Counted from the first letter of the stretch, positions 9,259 through 17,989 are shown. The stretch is DNA of 64,000 bases from Rugosimonospora acidiphila (GCF_039543385.1 NZ_BAABJQ010000008.1:271249-335248); one strand, 5' to 3'. Notes: generated by a model from the letters alone, not told the origin. Program-made: numbers and translations.

Positions 9259-10781
9259 CCGACCAGTCCGTGGCCCGGGCGACCCAGATCGTCGAGTCCG
9301 GGCGGTGGGTCGCCGACGGCGTGCTCGACCTGCGCGGGCTCGGCCTGCGCACGGTACCCGCCGGGGTGTTCGAGGCCCGTGACGTACGCGTCCTCGACCT
9401 GTCCGGCAACCGGCTGCGTGAGCTGCCTCCGGACCTGGGCGAGCTCACCCAACTGACGTGCCTGGACCTCGCCGCCAACCGGCTGACGACACTACCGCCC
9501 GCGATCGGACGGCTCACCCGGCTGCGCCGCCTGGACGTCTCGGAGAACCGGCTCACCACGCTGCCCCCGCAGCTCGCCGGCTGCACCCGGCTGGGCACCC
9601 TCAGCCTCTACGACAACTCACTGTCCGATGTGGGTGTGCTGGCGGCGCTGCCCGGGATCGTCCGGCTGGACCTGTCCACCAACCGGCTCACTACGCTGCC
9701 CGCCCTGCGCTGCGCCGACACCCTGTACCAGCTGGACCTGTCCAACAACGCCCTCACCGAGGTACCGGCGGGGCTGGCCACCCTGCGCCGGCTGCGGATG
9801 CTGGACCTGTCCGGGAACCGGCTCACCTCCGCCGCCGGGCTGCGGCCGCTGGGGCTGCACGAGATTTTTTTGGACGACAACGCGCTGACCGAGCCGCCGT
9901 ACGGGCTGGTGGGACAACCGGGCGTGCGCCGGTTCTCCGCCCGGGCGAACCCCTTCGGCCCCATGCCCGCCCAGGAAGCGACGGCCGCCGCCGAGGCGCT
10001 CGCCGCCGCGACGACCTCGGCGATCGAGGAACACACCACCGGCGGGTACCGCCACGACCGGCAGTACCTGCAGGCGGCCACGTACGCGTTCGCGTTCTCT
10101 CTCGCGTTCAGCGGCATCGGCGCGGTGCGCACGGTGCTCGACCTGTACTTCAAGCGGTTCCGCGCGGTCGGTGTGGTCGTCACGCTCGCCGACGGCACCC
10201 GCCTGGTGCTGCGCCATCTCAGCCGCAAACGCGCGCTGGAACTGGTTGAACGGCACGCCCGCGGGTCCGGGCGCACCCTCGTGGACCTCGAGCCGAATGT
10301 TCAGACCGCCGGCGGTGCCGACTTCGTCGTGGCCACCGTGGGCCGGTTGCTCGATGCCGAACTGGTGCCGCACCGTGCCGGCGCGCCAGAAATCCACCTC
10401 CACCTGGGCGGGACGACCATGGGCGATCAGATCAATGTGGGCAACGTGACCAACTCCAACCTCAACGTCCACGCCTCGTTGCGTAACGTCCGGCAGATCA
10501 TCAACTCCAGCGGCGTCGCCGACGACACCCGGCAGGAGCTGTCGCGGCTGGCCGACCGGCTGGCCGAGGCGCTGGACGGGCTGCCGGCCGACCAGCGCGC
10601 CGACGGTGAGGCGGTCGCCGCGGCCGCGGGCGACCTGATCGCCAACGCCACCCAGGACGCCCCGAACCGCAGGCTGGTCGCCACCTACGCCGACGGGCTA
10701 CGGTCGCTGGCCCAGGGGCTCGCGACGGTGGCACCGATCGCCACGGAGATCATCAAGCTGGTCACCACGCTGAGCACCTGA
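9255..10781 (+). CDS. Leucine-rich repeat protein with conflict-system-like C-terminal regions
   Basis: This 508-residue protein starts with about eight 23-residue LRRs (residues 25-235, LxxLPxxLxxLTxLxxLDLxxNRL pattern). A hydrophobic helix follows near 277-300 (YAFAFSLAFSGIGAVRTVLD) and then a small beta-rich unit, VGVVVTLADGTRLVLRHLS. This layout recalls the effector-associated 'constant component' (EACC1-like) domains of actinobacterial conflict systems. Around 388-425 comes a short repeat, GDQINVGNVTNSNLNVHAS, of a type found beside signalling domains in NLR-like bacterial proteins. A helical C-terminal tail ends it. It is translationally coupled to the HExxH-ankyrin gene, so the proteins probably act together. 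No nucleotide-binding domain is present. The domain assignments after the LRRs are inference. Confidence 0.83.
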   Translation: MTDQSVARATQIVESGRWVADGVLDLRGLGLRTVPAGVFEARDVRVLDLSGNRLRELPPDLGELTQLTCLDLAANRLTTLPPAIGRLTRLRRLDVSENRLTTLPPQLAGCTRLGTLSLYDNSLSDVGVLAALPGIVRLDLSTNRLTTLPALRCADTLYQLDLSNNALTEVPAGLATLRRLRMLDLSGNRLTSAAGLRPLGLHEIFLDDNALTEPPYGLVGQPGVRRFSARANPFGPMPAQEATAAAEALAAATTSAIEEHTTGGYRHDRQYLQAATYAFAFSLAFSGIGAVRTVLDLYFKRFRAVGVVVTLADGTRLVLRHLSRKRALELVERHARGSGRTLVDLEPNVQTAGGADFVVATVGRLLDAELVPHRAGAPEIHLHLGGTTMGDQINVGNVTNSNLNVHASLRNVRQIINSSGVADDTRQELSRLADRLAEALDGLPADQRADGEAVAAAAGDLIANATQDAPNRRLVATYADGLRSLAQGLATVAPIATEIIKLVTTLST

Positions 10782-10943
10782 ACCGTGGGGGCATCGCGCC
10801 GCCGGTCAACTGGCGCGCCCGGTGGTCAGCGTCTGGGCGTTCGCGGCGCCCGCCTGGCGGGTATTCGGCCCGAAAGCGTTGCTCGAGCGAGTCCGGACCC
10901 GAGGCGAAAAATATTATGGTTACGGTGGTATGCGACAGTTGAG

Positions 10944-10965
10944 TCCGTTTCACGGCTATCCGCGC
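10944..10965 (+). promoter_or_regulatory. Conserved upstream element of the first beta-helix gene
   Basis: The 22 bases from TCCGTTTCACGG onward are identical to 12728-12749. Both elements lie 73-74 bases before the ATG of the two paralogous beta-helix genes, and both have TTATGGT a little upstream. This is probably the shared promoter or regulatory region copied in the tandem duplication. Confidence 0.5.
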
Positions 10966-11017
10966 TGCCTCGGGGTCGTGCGCCGACGTTGTGTACGGAG
11001 AGGGTTAGGTAACTTCG

Positions 11018-12589
11018 ATGTCCAACGATCCACCGAACCGCCAGGGCGTCAGCGAAGTCGTGGCAGCCCGGCCGGCGCCGCCACGAACACGCGGACGGGT
11101 GCGATGGTGCGCGGTCGGGCTGGCGGGACTGACCGGCATGGCCGGCGTAGCCGGGGTGACCGGAGCGCACGGCCTCATCTTGTCGTCCGCCGAGCGGCAG
11201 GTCCTCGCCGCCTACGGCGTGGACGGTGACTCGCCCGCCGGCCAGGGCGCCACTGGCGGCGGCCAGCAAGCCGGGACGGGCCCCCTCGGCAACGAACAAT
11301 CGGTGCCCTGCGCCGCCGACAGGCTGATCGAGGCGATCGTCCGCGCGAACGCTTCCGGTGGGGCGAATCTCAGACTCACCGAGCGTTGCACGTACACCCT
11401 GACCGCAGCGCAGGGCTCCGATGGCCTGCCGATCGTCACCCAGCCGATCACCATCGATGGCCAGGGCGCCACGATCGTGCGCGCGGCCAACGCCGCGAAC
11501 TTCCGCATCCTCAACGTCGGGGTCGGCGGAGATCTGACGCTGAAAGACCTCACCGTCGCGGGCGGCTTCGCGCCAGACTCACCGGGCGGTGGCGGCATCC
11601 TGGTGCAGTCCGGCGGCCAGGCCACCCTCCGCAACGCCGCCGTTGTCGACAACCGGAGCGCCACGGTCGGGGGCGGGATCGCCAACTACGGCATCACCAC
11701 GATCCTTGGGCAGGACGGCGGCGCTGGCCAGGGATCAGGGAGCAGCGGCGCGCCCAACAAGGCATCCGGCAACGGCCCGACGCAGGCGTCGCCCGGCGGT
11801 CAGAGCGTCGGATCGACCGGGAACGCGGGTACGGGGCAGGCCGGCAGCAAGGTCGACCACAACAGCACCGCGAGCTCCGGCGGGGGGATTTACAACGAGG
11901 GCCGCCTGACCGGCGACAACGTCGAGGTGGACTACAACCACAGTGGCGGTGGGGGCGGAGGGCTCACCGACGTGGGAAACGCGGCACTGACGAGGGCCCG
12001 GGTCGACCACAACACGGCAGCGTCCGGCGACTTTGTCGGAGCGGCCGGCGGTGGTATCACCAGCTTCTCGGCCATCACGAAGGTTGAGGACAGCTCCGTC
12101 TCCGATAACACCGCCGGTGCGGACGGCGGCGGCATCGCCTGTGAGGCGAGCACCATCTATCTGCGGGGCACCAAGGTCGACCACAATACGGCGACCGGCG
12201 ACGGCGGCGGGATCGACGGCGAGGCGTCCGCTATCTTTCCGCCCGGGGTCTGCGCTGCCGTGATCGAGGACAGCGAGGTCAGCGGGAACACCGCGAGCGG
12301 CAGCGGCGGCGGGATCAACAACCGGATTTCGAGCCTGGTGTTACGGCGCAGCGACGTCAGCCTCAACAGGGCCGTCGGGACCGCCTCGCAGGCCGGTGGG
12401 ATCTCCAACCAAGGCGGCGCCGTCACCCTCACGGCGACCCGGGTCACCGGAAACTCCTCAACGGTTGCGCCTGGCGGAGTCGCCAGCAACAGGAGCCTGG
12501 TCACGTTGGACCAGAAGTCGGTCATCACCGCTAACCGTCCCACCAACTGTGCCGGCAGCACCGTCGCAGTCCCGAACTGCTTCGGCTGA
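11018..12589 (+). CDS. Secreted/anchored parallel beta-helix protein, copy 1
   Basis: This 523-residue protein has a short Arg-rich cytoplasmic start and one hydrophobic helix (about residues 30-50: VGLAGLTGMAGVAGVTG) acting as signal or anchor. Next comes the segment CAADRLIEAIVRANASGG and a TYTLTAAQGSDGLPIVTQ block (the entry to this polymorphic-outer-membrane-like fold), then many beta-helix rungs with GGGI turns (SGGGIYNEG, GGGIANYG, DGGGIACEA). A low-complexity Gly/Ser/Gln insert lies around residues 235-280. No catalytic residues are recognisable. Such proteins are cell-surface adhesins or carbohydrate-binding proteins. It is about two-thirds identical to the next gene by eye and shares its promoter element. 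Confidence 0.85.
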   Translation: MSNDPPNRQGVSEVVAARPAPPRTRGRVRWCAVGLAGLTGMAGVAGVTGAHGLILSSAERQVLAAYGVDGDSPAGQGATGGGQQAGTGPLGNEQSVPCAADRLIEAIVRANASGGANLRLTERCTYTLTAAQGSDGLPIVTQPITIDGQGATIVRAANAANFRILNVGVGGDLTLKDLTVAGGFAPDSPGGGGILVQSGGQATLRNAAVVDNRSATVGGGIANYGITTILGQDGGAGQGSGSSGAPNKASGNGPTQASPGGQSVGSTGNAGTGQAGSKVDHNSTASSGGGIYNEGRLTGDNVEVDYNHSGGGGGGLTDVGNAALTRARVDHNTAASGDFVGAAGGGITSFSAITKVEDSSVSDNTAGADGGGIACEASTIYLRGTKVDHNTATGDGGGIDGEASAIFPPGVCAAVIEDSEVSGNTASGSGGGINNRISSLVLRRSDVSLNRAVGTASQAGGISNQGGAVTLTATRVTGNSSTVAPGGVASNRSLVTLDQKSVITANRPTNCAGSTVAVPNCFG

Positions 12590-12727
12590 TCCCGCGAGGC
12601 GCGGGCAACCGCGTAGGCGTCCCCGAAGTAGTAGTCGGTGCACGACTTTCTCCCTCAAAGGTGCGTCTCATTCAGGTAGACGCGCTATGCGAATGATTCT
12701 GACGTTATGGTGGTTTTGATAGCTGCG

Positions 12728-12749
12728 TCCGTTTCACGGCTATCCGCGC
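12728..12749 (+). promoter_or_regulatory. Conserved upstream element of the second beta-helix gene
   Basis: Identical 22-base copy of 10944-10965, at the same distance from its ATG (12801). Confidence 0.5.
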
Positions 12750-12800
12750 CGCAACTTGGTGGTGCGCCCATGGTGCTTACCGAGAGGGTGAGGAACAGCG

Positions 12801-14285
12801 ATGTCCAACTATCCGCCGAAACACCGGGCTGTCAGCGAAGCTGAAGCAGCCCGGCCAGCACCGCCACGTAGACGCGAACGGGGGCGGTGGTACGCGGCCG
12901 GACTGGCCGGACTGGCCGGAGTGACCGGAGTAGCCACTCTCGCCGCGTTCAGTGGGGTAGCCGGAGCGGCCGACAATGACCAGTACGGCACGGCGCAGTC
13001 GGTGCCCTGCGACTCCGACAAGCTGATCACGGCGATCGGGCGCGCGAACGCTGCCGGCGGGGCTCAGCTCACGCTCGCCGCTCGCTGCACGTACACCCTC
13101 ACCGCGACGCAGGGCACCGATGGTCTGCCGGTCATCACCCAACCGATCGCCATCGACGGCCAGGGCGCCACGATCGTGCGCGCCGCCAACGCCGCCAACT
13201 TCCGCATCCTCAACGTCGCGGCCGGCGGAGACCTGACCTTGCAGAACCTCACCATCACCGGCGGCTTCGCACCCAACTCCGATGGCGGTGGCGGCCTGCT
13301 CGTCCAGGCCGGGGGCCAGGCCACCCTCCGCAACACCACTGTCGCCCGCAACCAGAGCACCGCGGTCGGCGGCGGGATCGCCAACTACGGCATCACCACG
13401 GTCCTCGGTCAAGCCGAGGGCTCCGGCGGGACCTCGGGGACCAACAGCAGCGCGCCCAACAACGCACCCGCCAACGGGCCGACGCAGGCGCCATCGAGCG
13501 GTCAGAGCGGTGGATCGACCACGGCCACGGGCACCGCGCAGGTCCTCGGCAAGGTTGACAGCAACAGCTCCCAGGCCGGCGGTGGCGGAATCTACAACGA
13601 GGGTCACCTGACCACCAGCAACGTCGAGGTGAGCTACAACCACAGCGGCGCCGAGGGCGGCGGGCTCAGCGACCTGGCGACCTCCGTACTCGCAAACACC
13701 CGAATCGAGAACAACACGGCCGGGGCCGGCGGCGGCGGGATCTCCACCATTCTGGGCGCCATCACGAAGCTCACGGACAGCTCCGTCTCCAACAACACGG
13801 CCGGTACCAGCGGTGGCGGCATCCTCTGCGTGTCGGGGGCCGCCGTTTACGTGCAACGCAGCAAGGTCGACCGCAACACGGCCGGCGGCACCGACGGCGG
13901 CGGCGGTATCTTGACCTTCACTCTCCCCCTCGGCGGCGGGCCAGCCTTCGCGGTCATCGAGGACAGCGAGGTCAACGAGAACACCGCCACCGGCGGCAAC
14001 GGCGGCGGGATCGCCAACCGACTCTCCACCGTTGTGCTGCGGCGCAGTCACGTGAGCCTGAACAAGGCCATCGGTACGGCCTCGCAGGGTGGCGGGATCT
14101 CCAACACGTCCGGCAGGGTCACCCTCACGGCCACCCAGGTCACCGAGAACTCCGCGACGGTCACGGCCGGCGGGATCTTCACCAGCGACTCCCTGGTCAT
14201 CGTGGATCAGACGTCGGTCATCGTCGCCAACCGTCCCAACAACTGCACGGGTAGCAGCTTCGCCGTCCCGAACTGCTTCGGCTGA
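12801..14285 (+). CDS. Secreted/anchored parallel beta-helix protein, copy 2
   Basis: This 494-residue paralogue of the gene at 11018 has the same plan: MSNYPPKHRAVSEAEAARP cytoplasmic start, hydrophobic helix near residues 33-55, CDSDKLITAIGRANAAGG, TYTLTATQGTDGLPVITQ, then beta-helix rungs with GGGI turns. It ends with the same NCTGSSFAVPNCFG cysteine-containing C-terminus, where copy 1 has NCAGSTVAVPNCFG. The insert around residues 210-255 differs most between copies, while the rungs and both ends are conserved. An AGGGTGAGGAA ribosome-binding region precedes ATG 12801. It is likely surface-exposed, with unknown ligand. Confidence 0.85.
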   Translation: MSNYPPKHRAVSEAEAARPAPPRRRERGRWYAAGLAGLAGVTGVATLAAFSGVAGAADNDQYGTAQSVPCDSDKLITAIGRANAAGGAQLTLAARCTYTLTATQGTDGLPVITQPIAIDGQGATIVRAANAANFRILNVAAGGDLTLQNLTITGGFAPNSDGGGGLLVQAGGQATLRNTTVARNQSTAVGGGIANYGITTVLGQAEGSGGTSGTNSSAPNNAPANGPTQAPSSGQSGGSTTATGTAQVLGKVDSNSSQAGGGGIYNEGHLTTSNVEVSYNHSGAEGGGLSDLATSVLANTRIENNTAGAGGGGISTILGAITKLTDSSVSNNTAGTSGGGILCVSGAAVYVQRSKVDRNTAGGTDGGGGILTFTLPLGGGPAFAVIEDSEVNENTATGGNGGGIANRLSTVVLRRSHVSLNKAIGTASQGGGISNTSGRVTLTATQVTENSATVTAGGIFTSDSLVIVDQTSVIVANRPNNCTGSSFAVPNCFG

Positions 14286-14523
14286 TCCCGCAGTCGCTCA
14301 AGCAACCGGTCCGCAACGTCTGAGAGCAATCGCATCCGGCCCCGCCGAGTCTGATCATCCGGATCGGACCCCTGCGCGGGGCCGAATGCCGTCGCGCGAT
14401 CGGTGCTGGTTCGGCCGGACCCTGGCTCCGCGGACTCGGGCGCTCGTCTGACCGGCCGCTCCGCTCGCTGGTGGGACGGTTGGGTCCACGAGGTGCGCCC
14501 GCGATGGCGGAGCTGTTGCTGGG

Positions 14524-15762
14524 TCAGGTCGGGTTCTGCAGCCGGGCGACCTGTTGATTGAGGTAGCGCTGCTGCTGGGTGTTGGTGGCGCACCGGGCGG
14601 CGGTCTGGTACGCGGCCAGGGCGGCCGCCTGGTCGCCGCTCTGCTCAAGGAGGTGGGCACGTACGGCGTGGAAACGGCGACTCGTCGTCATCCGGCTGTC
14701 GGTCTCCAGCCCTTGGAGCAGGGTCAGGCCGGCACGTGGTCCGGCGACCATGCTGACCGCGACGGCGTGGTTGAGGGCGACGACCGGGTTGTCGTCCAGC
14801 CGGAGCAGTACGCCGTAGAGAGCGGCGATCTGCGCCCAGTCCGTCGCCTGGGCGCTACCGGCTTCGTCGTGGAGCGCGGCGATCGCCGCCTGAAGCTGGT
14901 ACGGCCCGGTTGGGCCCAGCGGCAGCGCGGCCGTGACCAGGGCGACGCCCTCCTCGATAGCGGTCCGGTCCCACAGACCGCGGTCCTGTTCGGCCATCGG
15001 GATCAGTGAACCGTCGGCACGGGTGCGGGCCCGGTGCCGGGCATGGACGAGGAGCATCAGCGCCAGCAGCCCGTCCACCTCGCTGTCGCCGGGCAGAAGT
15101 GCGTGCAGGGTTCGGGTGAGGCGAATCGCCTCCTCGGCCAGGTCCACCCGGAGCAGCTGGGTGCCGACGGTGCTGGCGTATCCCTCGTTGAAGATCAGGT
15201 ACAGGACCCGCAGCACCGCATCGAGGCGACCGGCGTCACCGGCTGGCAGGGCGAACGGCACCCCGCTGTTCTTGATCGACTGTTTGGCGCGGGTAATCCG
15301 GCGCGTGATGGTCTGCTCGGAGGTCAACAGGGCACGGGCGATCTCGGTGACGCTCAAGCCCCCGACCGCTCGCAGTGTCAAGGCGATCGCGGACGCCATC
15401 GACAGCGAGGGGTGGCAGCACATCAACAGCAGGACCAGCGTGTCGTCCCCATCCGCCGGGCGGTCCTGGTCGGCTCCGGGCTGCTCGATCTCGGTGAGCG
15501 CCCATTGGGCGACAATCTCCTCGCGTCGGCGGCGGGCCTGCTCGGCGCGTAGTAGGTCGGTCAACCGCCGCGCGGCGACGGTGACGAGCCACGCCCTGGG
15601 GTCGTGCGGTAGCCCGTCCCGGGGCCATTGCGTCGCCGCCGCCAGCAGCGCTTCCTGGGTGGCGTCCTCGGCCAGGTCGAAATGCCCGTAGCGGCGCACC
15701 ACCGCGCCGAGGACCTGCGGCGTCAGGCGACGCAGCAGGTCCTCGACCTCGAGACTGGCCAT
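14524..15762 (-). CDS. ECF42-type RNA polymerase sigma factor with C-terminal extension
   Basis: This 412-residue alternative sigma factor has region 2 at residues 5-75 (RRYGHFDLAEDATQEALLAA, DPRAWLVTVAARRLTDLLR), region 4 near 110-170 (LRAVGGLSVTEIARALLTSEQTITRRITRAKQ) and a long C-terminal domain (DUF6596 plus TPR-like helices, from LYLIFNEGYAST onward). The NEGY motif and about 400-residue length are standard for ECF42. In this family the C-terminal domain is needed for activity and there is no classical anti-sigma factor. The partner is the DGPF protein 20 bp upstream, encoded first in the same operon. Regulon unknown. Confidence 0.92.
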   Translation of the reverse strand: MASLEVEDLLRRLTPQVLGAVVRRYGHFDLAEDATQEALLAAATQWPRDGLPHDPRAWLVTVAARRLTDLLRAEQARRRREEIVAQWALTEIEQPGADQDRPADGDDTLVLLLMCCHPSLSMASAIALTLRAVGGLSVTEIARALLTSEQTITRRITRAKQSIKNSGVPFALPAGDAGRLDAVLRVLYLIFNEGYASTVGTQLLRVDLAEEAIRLTRTLHALLPGDSEVDGLLALMLLVHARHRARTRADGSLIPMAEQDRGLWDRTAIEEGVALVTAALPLGPTGPYQLQAAIAALHDEAGSAQATDWAQIAALYGVLLRLDDNPVVALNHAVAVSMVAGPRAGLTLLQGLETDSRMTTSRRFHAVRAHLLEQSGDQAAALAAYQTAARCATNTQQQRYLNQQVARLQNPT

Positions 15763-15782
15763 CGCGGCCCGCCTGCCTCAGC

Positions 15783-16205
15783 TCAGCCTTCGAAGTCGGG
15801 CTGGTGCTCGTCGATCGGACGGACATCCGCGTACGCTCGTGCCCGCAGGTGATCGGGGCCGGGGCAGTTGGCCAGCCGGGACGCGATCTCGGTCGCCCGG
15901 TCAAAGCTCGCGCACTCGACCACCCAGTACCCGGCGAGCACCTCCTCGGACTCGGCGTAGGGACCGTCGGTCACCACCGGGACGCCCTCTTGAAGCCGAA
16001 CCCGCCTGGAGTGCACGGGGGTACTCAGGCCCCTGGTCTCCACCAACTCGCCCGAGTCGAGCAGCTCCTTGTTGAACGCGTCCATGAACGCACCCAGTGC
16101 GGCGTAGTCCTCCTGCGTCCACACCGGCTGGCTCGACCCCTGTCCGGTCATCGCCTGGTAGTCCTGCTGCGATGCGAAGGTCAAGATCATGTACTTCACG
16201 GCCAT
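15783..16205 (-). CDS. YciI/DGPF domain protein, ECF42 partner
   Basis: This 140-residue ferredoxin-like-fold protein has MKYMILTFASQQDY at the start and the hallmark VVTDGPYAESEEVLAGYWVVEC, here with DGPY in place of DGPF. A catalytic-type His is not evident and enzymatic activity is unproven for the family. DGPF proteins are almost always encoded with ECF42 sigma factors and are often their regulatory targets or effectors. The gene begins the operon and the sigma factor follows after 20 bp. Confidence 0.92.
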   Translation of the reverse strand: MAVKYMILTFASQQDYQAMTGQGSSQPVWTQEDYAALGAFMDAFNKELLDSGELVETRGLSTPVHSRRVRLQEGVPVVTDGPYAESEEVLAGYWVVECASFDRATEIASRLANCPGPDHLRARAYADVRPIDEHQPDFEG

Positions 16206-16739
16206 TCCTTTCTCGCAGACGCCCCAGCGGCATCCTTCACCCGAGACGTCGAGGCCGCGCCGCCCGAACGGACACGGTACCGCCGCATCGCGTCCCAGTG
16301 ATCAGTTACGCGATCAGCCGCACCGCGCGCCCACCGTGCTTCGCCGCCCCAGCGAAACCGTTGAGATCCAATTCTTCCGGTTCGTTCGCATATATTGTCA
16401 TGGCCCTGGCCGCAGGCCGGCGACATCCGGCCCTACGAGTTCGTCACTCCCTGGGCGGATGTCGATACGCAGGTGGCGGCGTCGAGCAGTGCTCCGGCCG
16501 CGGCTCTGGGGGAGTGCGGGCAGCGCCGTGGTCAACCCGGCCAGTCAGATCGGCTCGGTGCTCGGTGCTCGGTGCTCGGTGCTCGGTGCTCGGTGCTCGG
16601 TGCTCGGCGTGAGGCTGCTCCTCATCTTCGTCGCCCTGCACGCCTCCGACCCGCACCCGCACGCATGGTTGAGTGGGGCTAGACCCACCCGACCGTGGGC
16701 TCAGGCAGATACCGTCCCGGTTCCACGCTTCGTAGCGTC
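16206..16739. other. Intergenic region, 534 bp
   Basis: This stretch holds the promoter side of the DGPF/ECF42 operon, an AT-rich patch near 16388-16400 (GCATATATTGTC), the 7-bp tandem repeat at 16554-16609, and from about 16670 the upstream part of the inverted duplication. I see no convincing protein-coding frame. Confidence 0.6.
16554..16609. repeat. Tandem repeat of CTCGGTG, seven exact copies plus one variant
   Basis: Seven consecutive exact CTCGGTG units fill 16554-16602, and a variant CTCGGCG follows at 16603-16609. The unit is 7 bp, not a multiple of three, so it would shift any coding frame. Likely slippage-prone. Confidence 0.9.
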
Positions 16740-17255
16740 ATGGGCATGGGAATCACGACGTACGCCGGGACCGGAACCGACACGCTCGCCAAGACCGATG
16801 CGGCGCTGCTCCACGGGGTGGCGGACCTACTCGCCCCGGTCGCCGAGCCGGACAGCGTGACGCGCGACCTGATGCGCATCGACCGGCGCTTCGGCACCGT
16901 CGTGCGCGAAGGGCCGTGGATCGTTTCCCGCAGGATCGAGGTCCGTCTCACCGCGGGTAATGTGCGGCTGGACTTCACCGAGGCGGTCATCGACGTCGAC
17001 ACGGTGCACCTGGACGTCGATCTGGGCCTGGGCAGCGAGTTGACGTTGGTGGTCCAGCCGGGCATCAAGGTCGTCGCCGAGGACCTCGACGCGCGGTTGG
17101 GCGACTTCGACGTGCGGGCACAGTCCGACGGCGCCACGCCGACGTTCCTGCGGGTGGAGGTCTCCGGCCGGCTGCACGGTGGCGGGGACCTCGTGGTCCG
17201 GCGCCCGAGGCGGAACTTCGACCAGTGGATGCGCCCCAACCGCGCCTCCTGAGCA
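16670..17255 (+). repeat. Dispersed inverted duplication, left copy
   Basis: Pairs with 49483-50072 in opposite orientation. It covers about 70 bp of upstream DNA plus the whole LiaF-like gene. From about 16867 to the stop the copies differ at only about two bases by eye, while the stretch from about 16760 to 16866 is clearly diverged. Identity stops right after the stop codon. Confidence 0.85.
16740..17252 (+). CDS. LiaF-like C-terminal domain protein, copy 1
   Basis: This soluble protein of about 170 residues has a variable polar N-terminus (residues 1-40), then RIDRRFGTVVREGPWIVSRRIEVRLTAGNVRLDF and repeated short beta-strand turns (VIDVDTVHLDVDLGLGSELTL, VVAEDLDARLGDFDV). This is the beta-helix pattern of the cell-wall-active-antibiotic response (LiaF C-terminal/DUF1707-linked) fold. 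No membrane segment is seen. The start is ATG 16740, conserved with the second copy; ATG 16746 is also possible. A nearly identical gene lies at 49486-50001 on the opposite strand. Relatives modulate envelope-stress signalling, but that role is inferred here. Confidence 0.83.
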   Translation: MGMGITTYAGTGTDTLAKTDAALLHGVADLLAPVAEPDSVTRDLMRIDRRFGTVVREGPWIVSRRIEVRLTAGNVRLDFTEAVIDVDTVHLDVDLGLGSELTLVVQPGIKVVAEDLDARLGDFDVRAQSDGATPTFLRVEVSGRLHGGGDLVVRRPRRNFDQWMRPNRAS

Positions 17256-17403
17256 CCACCCGAACCGGCTCCGTCAACGGGGTTGAGCACATCACAAAGT
17301 AGCCACTGTCGAGATGGTAAGGGATCCAAGGGACTCGCGTGCGTCCTATGAGGACGCTCAAGGAAAACGAACACCTTCTATGCAACGGAGGCCGAAACTC
17401 GCA

Positions 17404-17826
17404 ATGTCGATCTTCAAGCGCAGCGCGACCTGCCTGGCCGTCATGGTGAGCGCGGTAGCCGCCACCACGGCGGTGACGGCAAGCCCCTCATCCGCCGCAT
17501 CCGACCTTGACGCCTGGGCTCTCTGCAAGATGGGCATCATCCTCTGCGGCGACGCGCACTTCGTGTCCGACGCCGGCAGCGGTAACGAACGGCTGGAGAT
17601 CTCGGACGATGCGACCGACGGCTATGGCGTGGCGGTGGAGAACTACCGCTACGACCTCGCCGACATCGGTCCCTACTTCGGGTGGAATCGCAACGGGGCC
17701 GGCACCATCGTCAATTACACGCTGCACATCACCGAGGGCGCCCGGTTCGAAATGCGAATCTGCCCGGAGCAGAACGGGGCCGTCCTCTATCAGTACTGCA
17801 GTGCCTGGGAAAACGGCTACGCCTGA
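17404..17826 (+). CDS. Small secreted protein of unknown function
   Basis: This 140-residue protein starts MSIFKRSATCLAVMVSAVAA with a signal peptide (SPSSAAS-type cleavage near residue 32). The mature part is short and acidic with four cysteines (LCKMGIILCGDAHF, RICPEQNG, YQYCSAWENGYA), suggesting two disulphides. Strong candidates for the start are ATG 17404 (GGAG at 17387-17390) and ATG 17380. I do not recognise a family; the size resembles secreted inhibitor or structural proteins of actinomycetes. A strong hairpin follows. Confidence 0.75.
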   Translation: MSIFKRSATCLAVMVSAVAATTAVTASPSSAASDLDAWALCKMGIILCGDAHFVSDAGSGNERLEISDDATDGYGVAVENYRYDLADIGPYFGWNRNGAGTIVNYTLHITEGARFEMRICPEQNGAVLYQYCSAWENGYA

Positions 17827-17837
17827 CGGGCCCGCCG

Positions 17838-17882
17838 GTGGCCCAACGGCATCGGTTGGATCTGCCGATGCCGTTGGGCCAC
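17838..17882. terminator. 18-bp hairpin terminator after the secreted-protein gene
   Basis: Arms 17838-17855 and 17865-17882 pair without mismatch around a 9-base loop (TTGGATCTG). It begins 11 bases after the stop of the secreted protein. No U-tract is visible, as is usual in this group. Confidence 0.8.
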
Positions 17883-17935
17883 ACGCGCGTAGCGGCACGC
17901 TGCGCAGCTTCGGTGACGTCGGTTTCTTGGAACGC

Positions 17936-17971
17936 GCCGGCTCCTCCTTGTTCGGGGAAGGAGGAGCCGGC
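17936..17971. terminator. Hairpin terminator for the minus-strand LysR fragment gene
   Basis: Perfect 14-bp arms (GCCGGCTCCTCCTT and its complement) enclose an 8-base loop. The hairpin ends 18 bases beyond the stop of the HTH-only LysR gene. Confidence 0.75.
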
Positions 17972-17989
17972 ACGCGACCGATTGCGCGC

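Noticed and set aside
16554..16609. Possible CRISPR array
   Set aside because: Units are 7 bp with no spacers; it is a simple tandem repeat.
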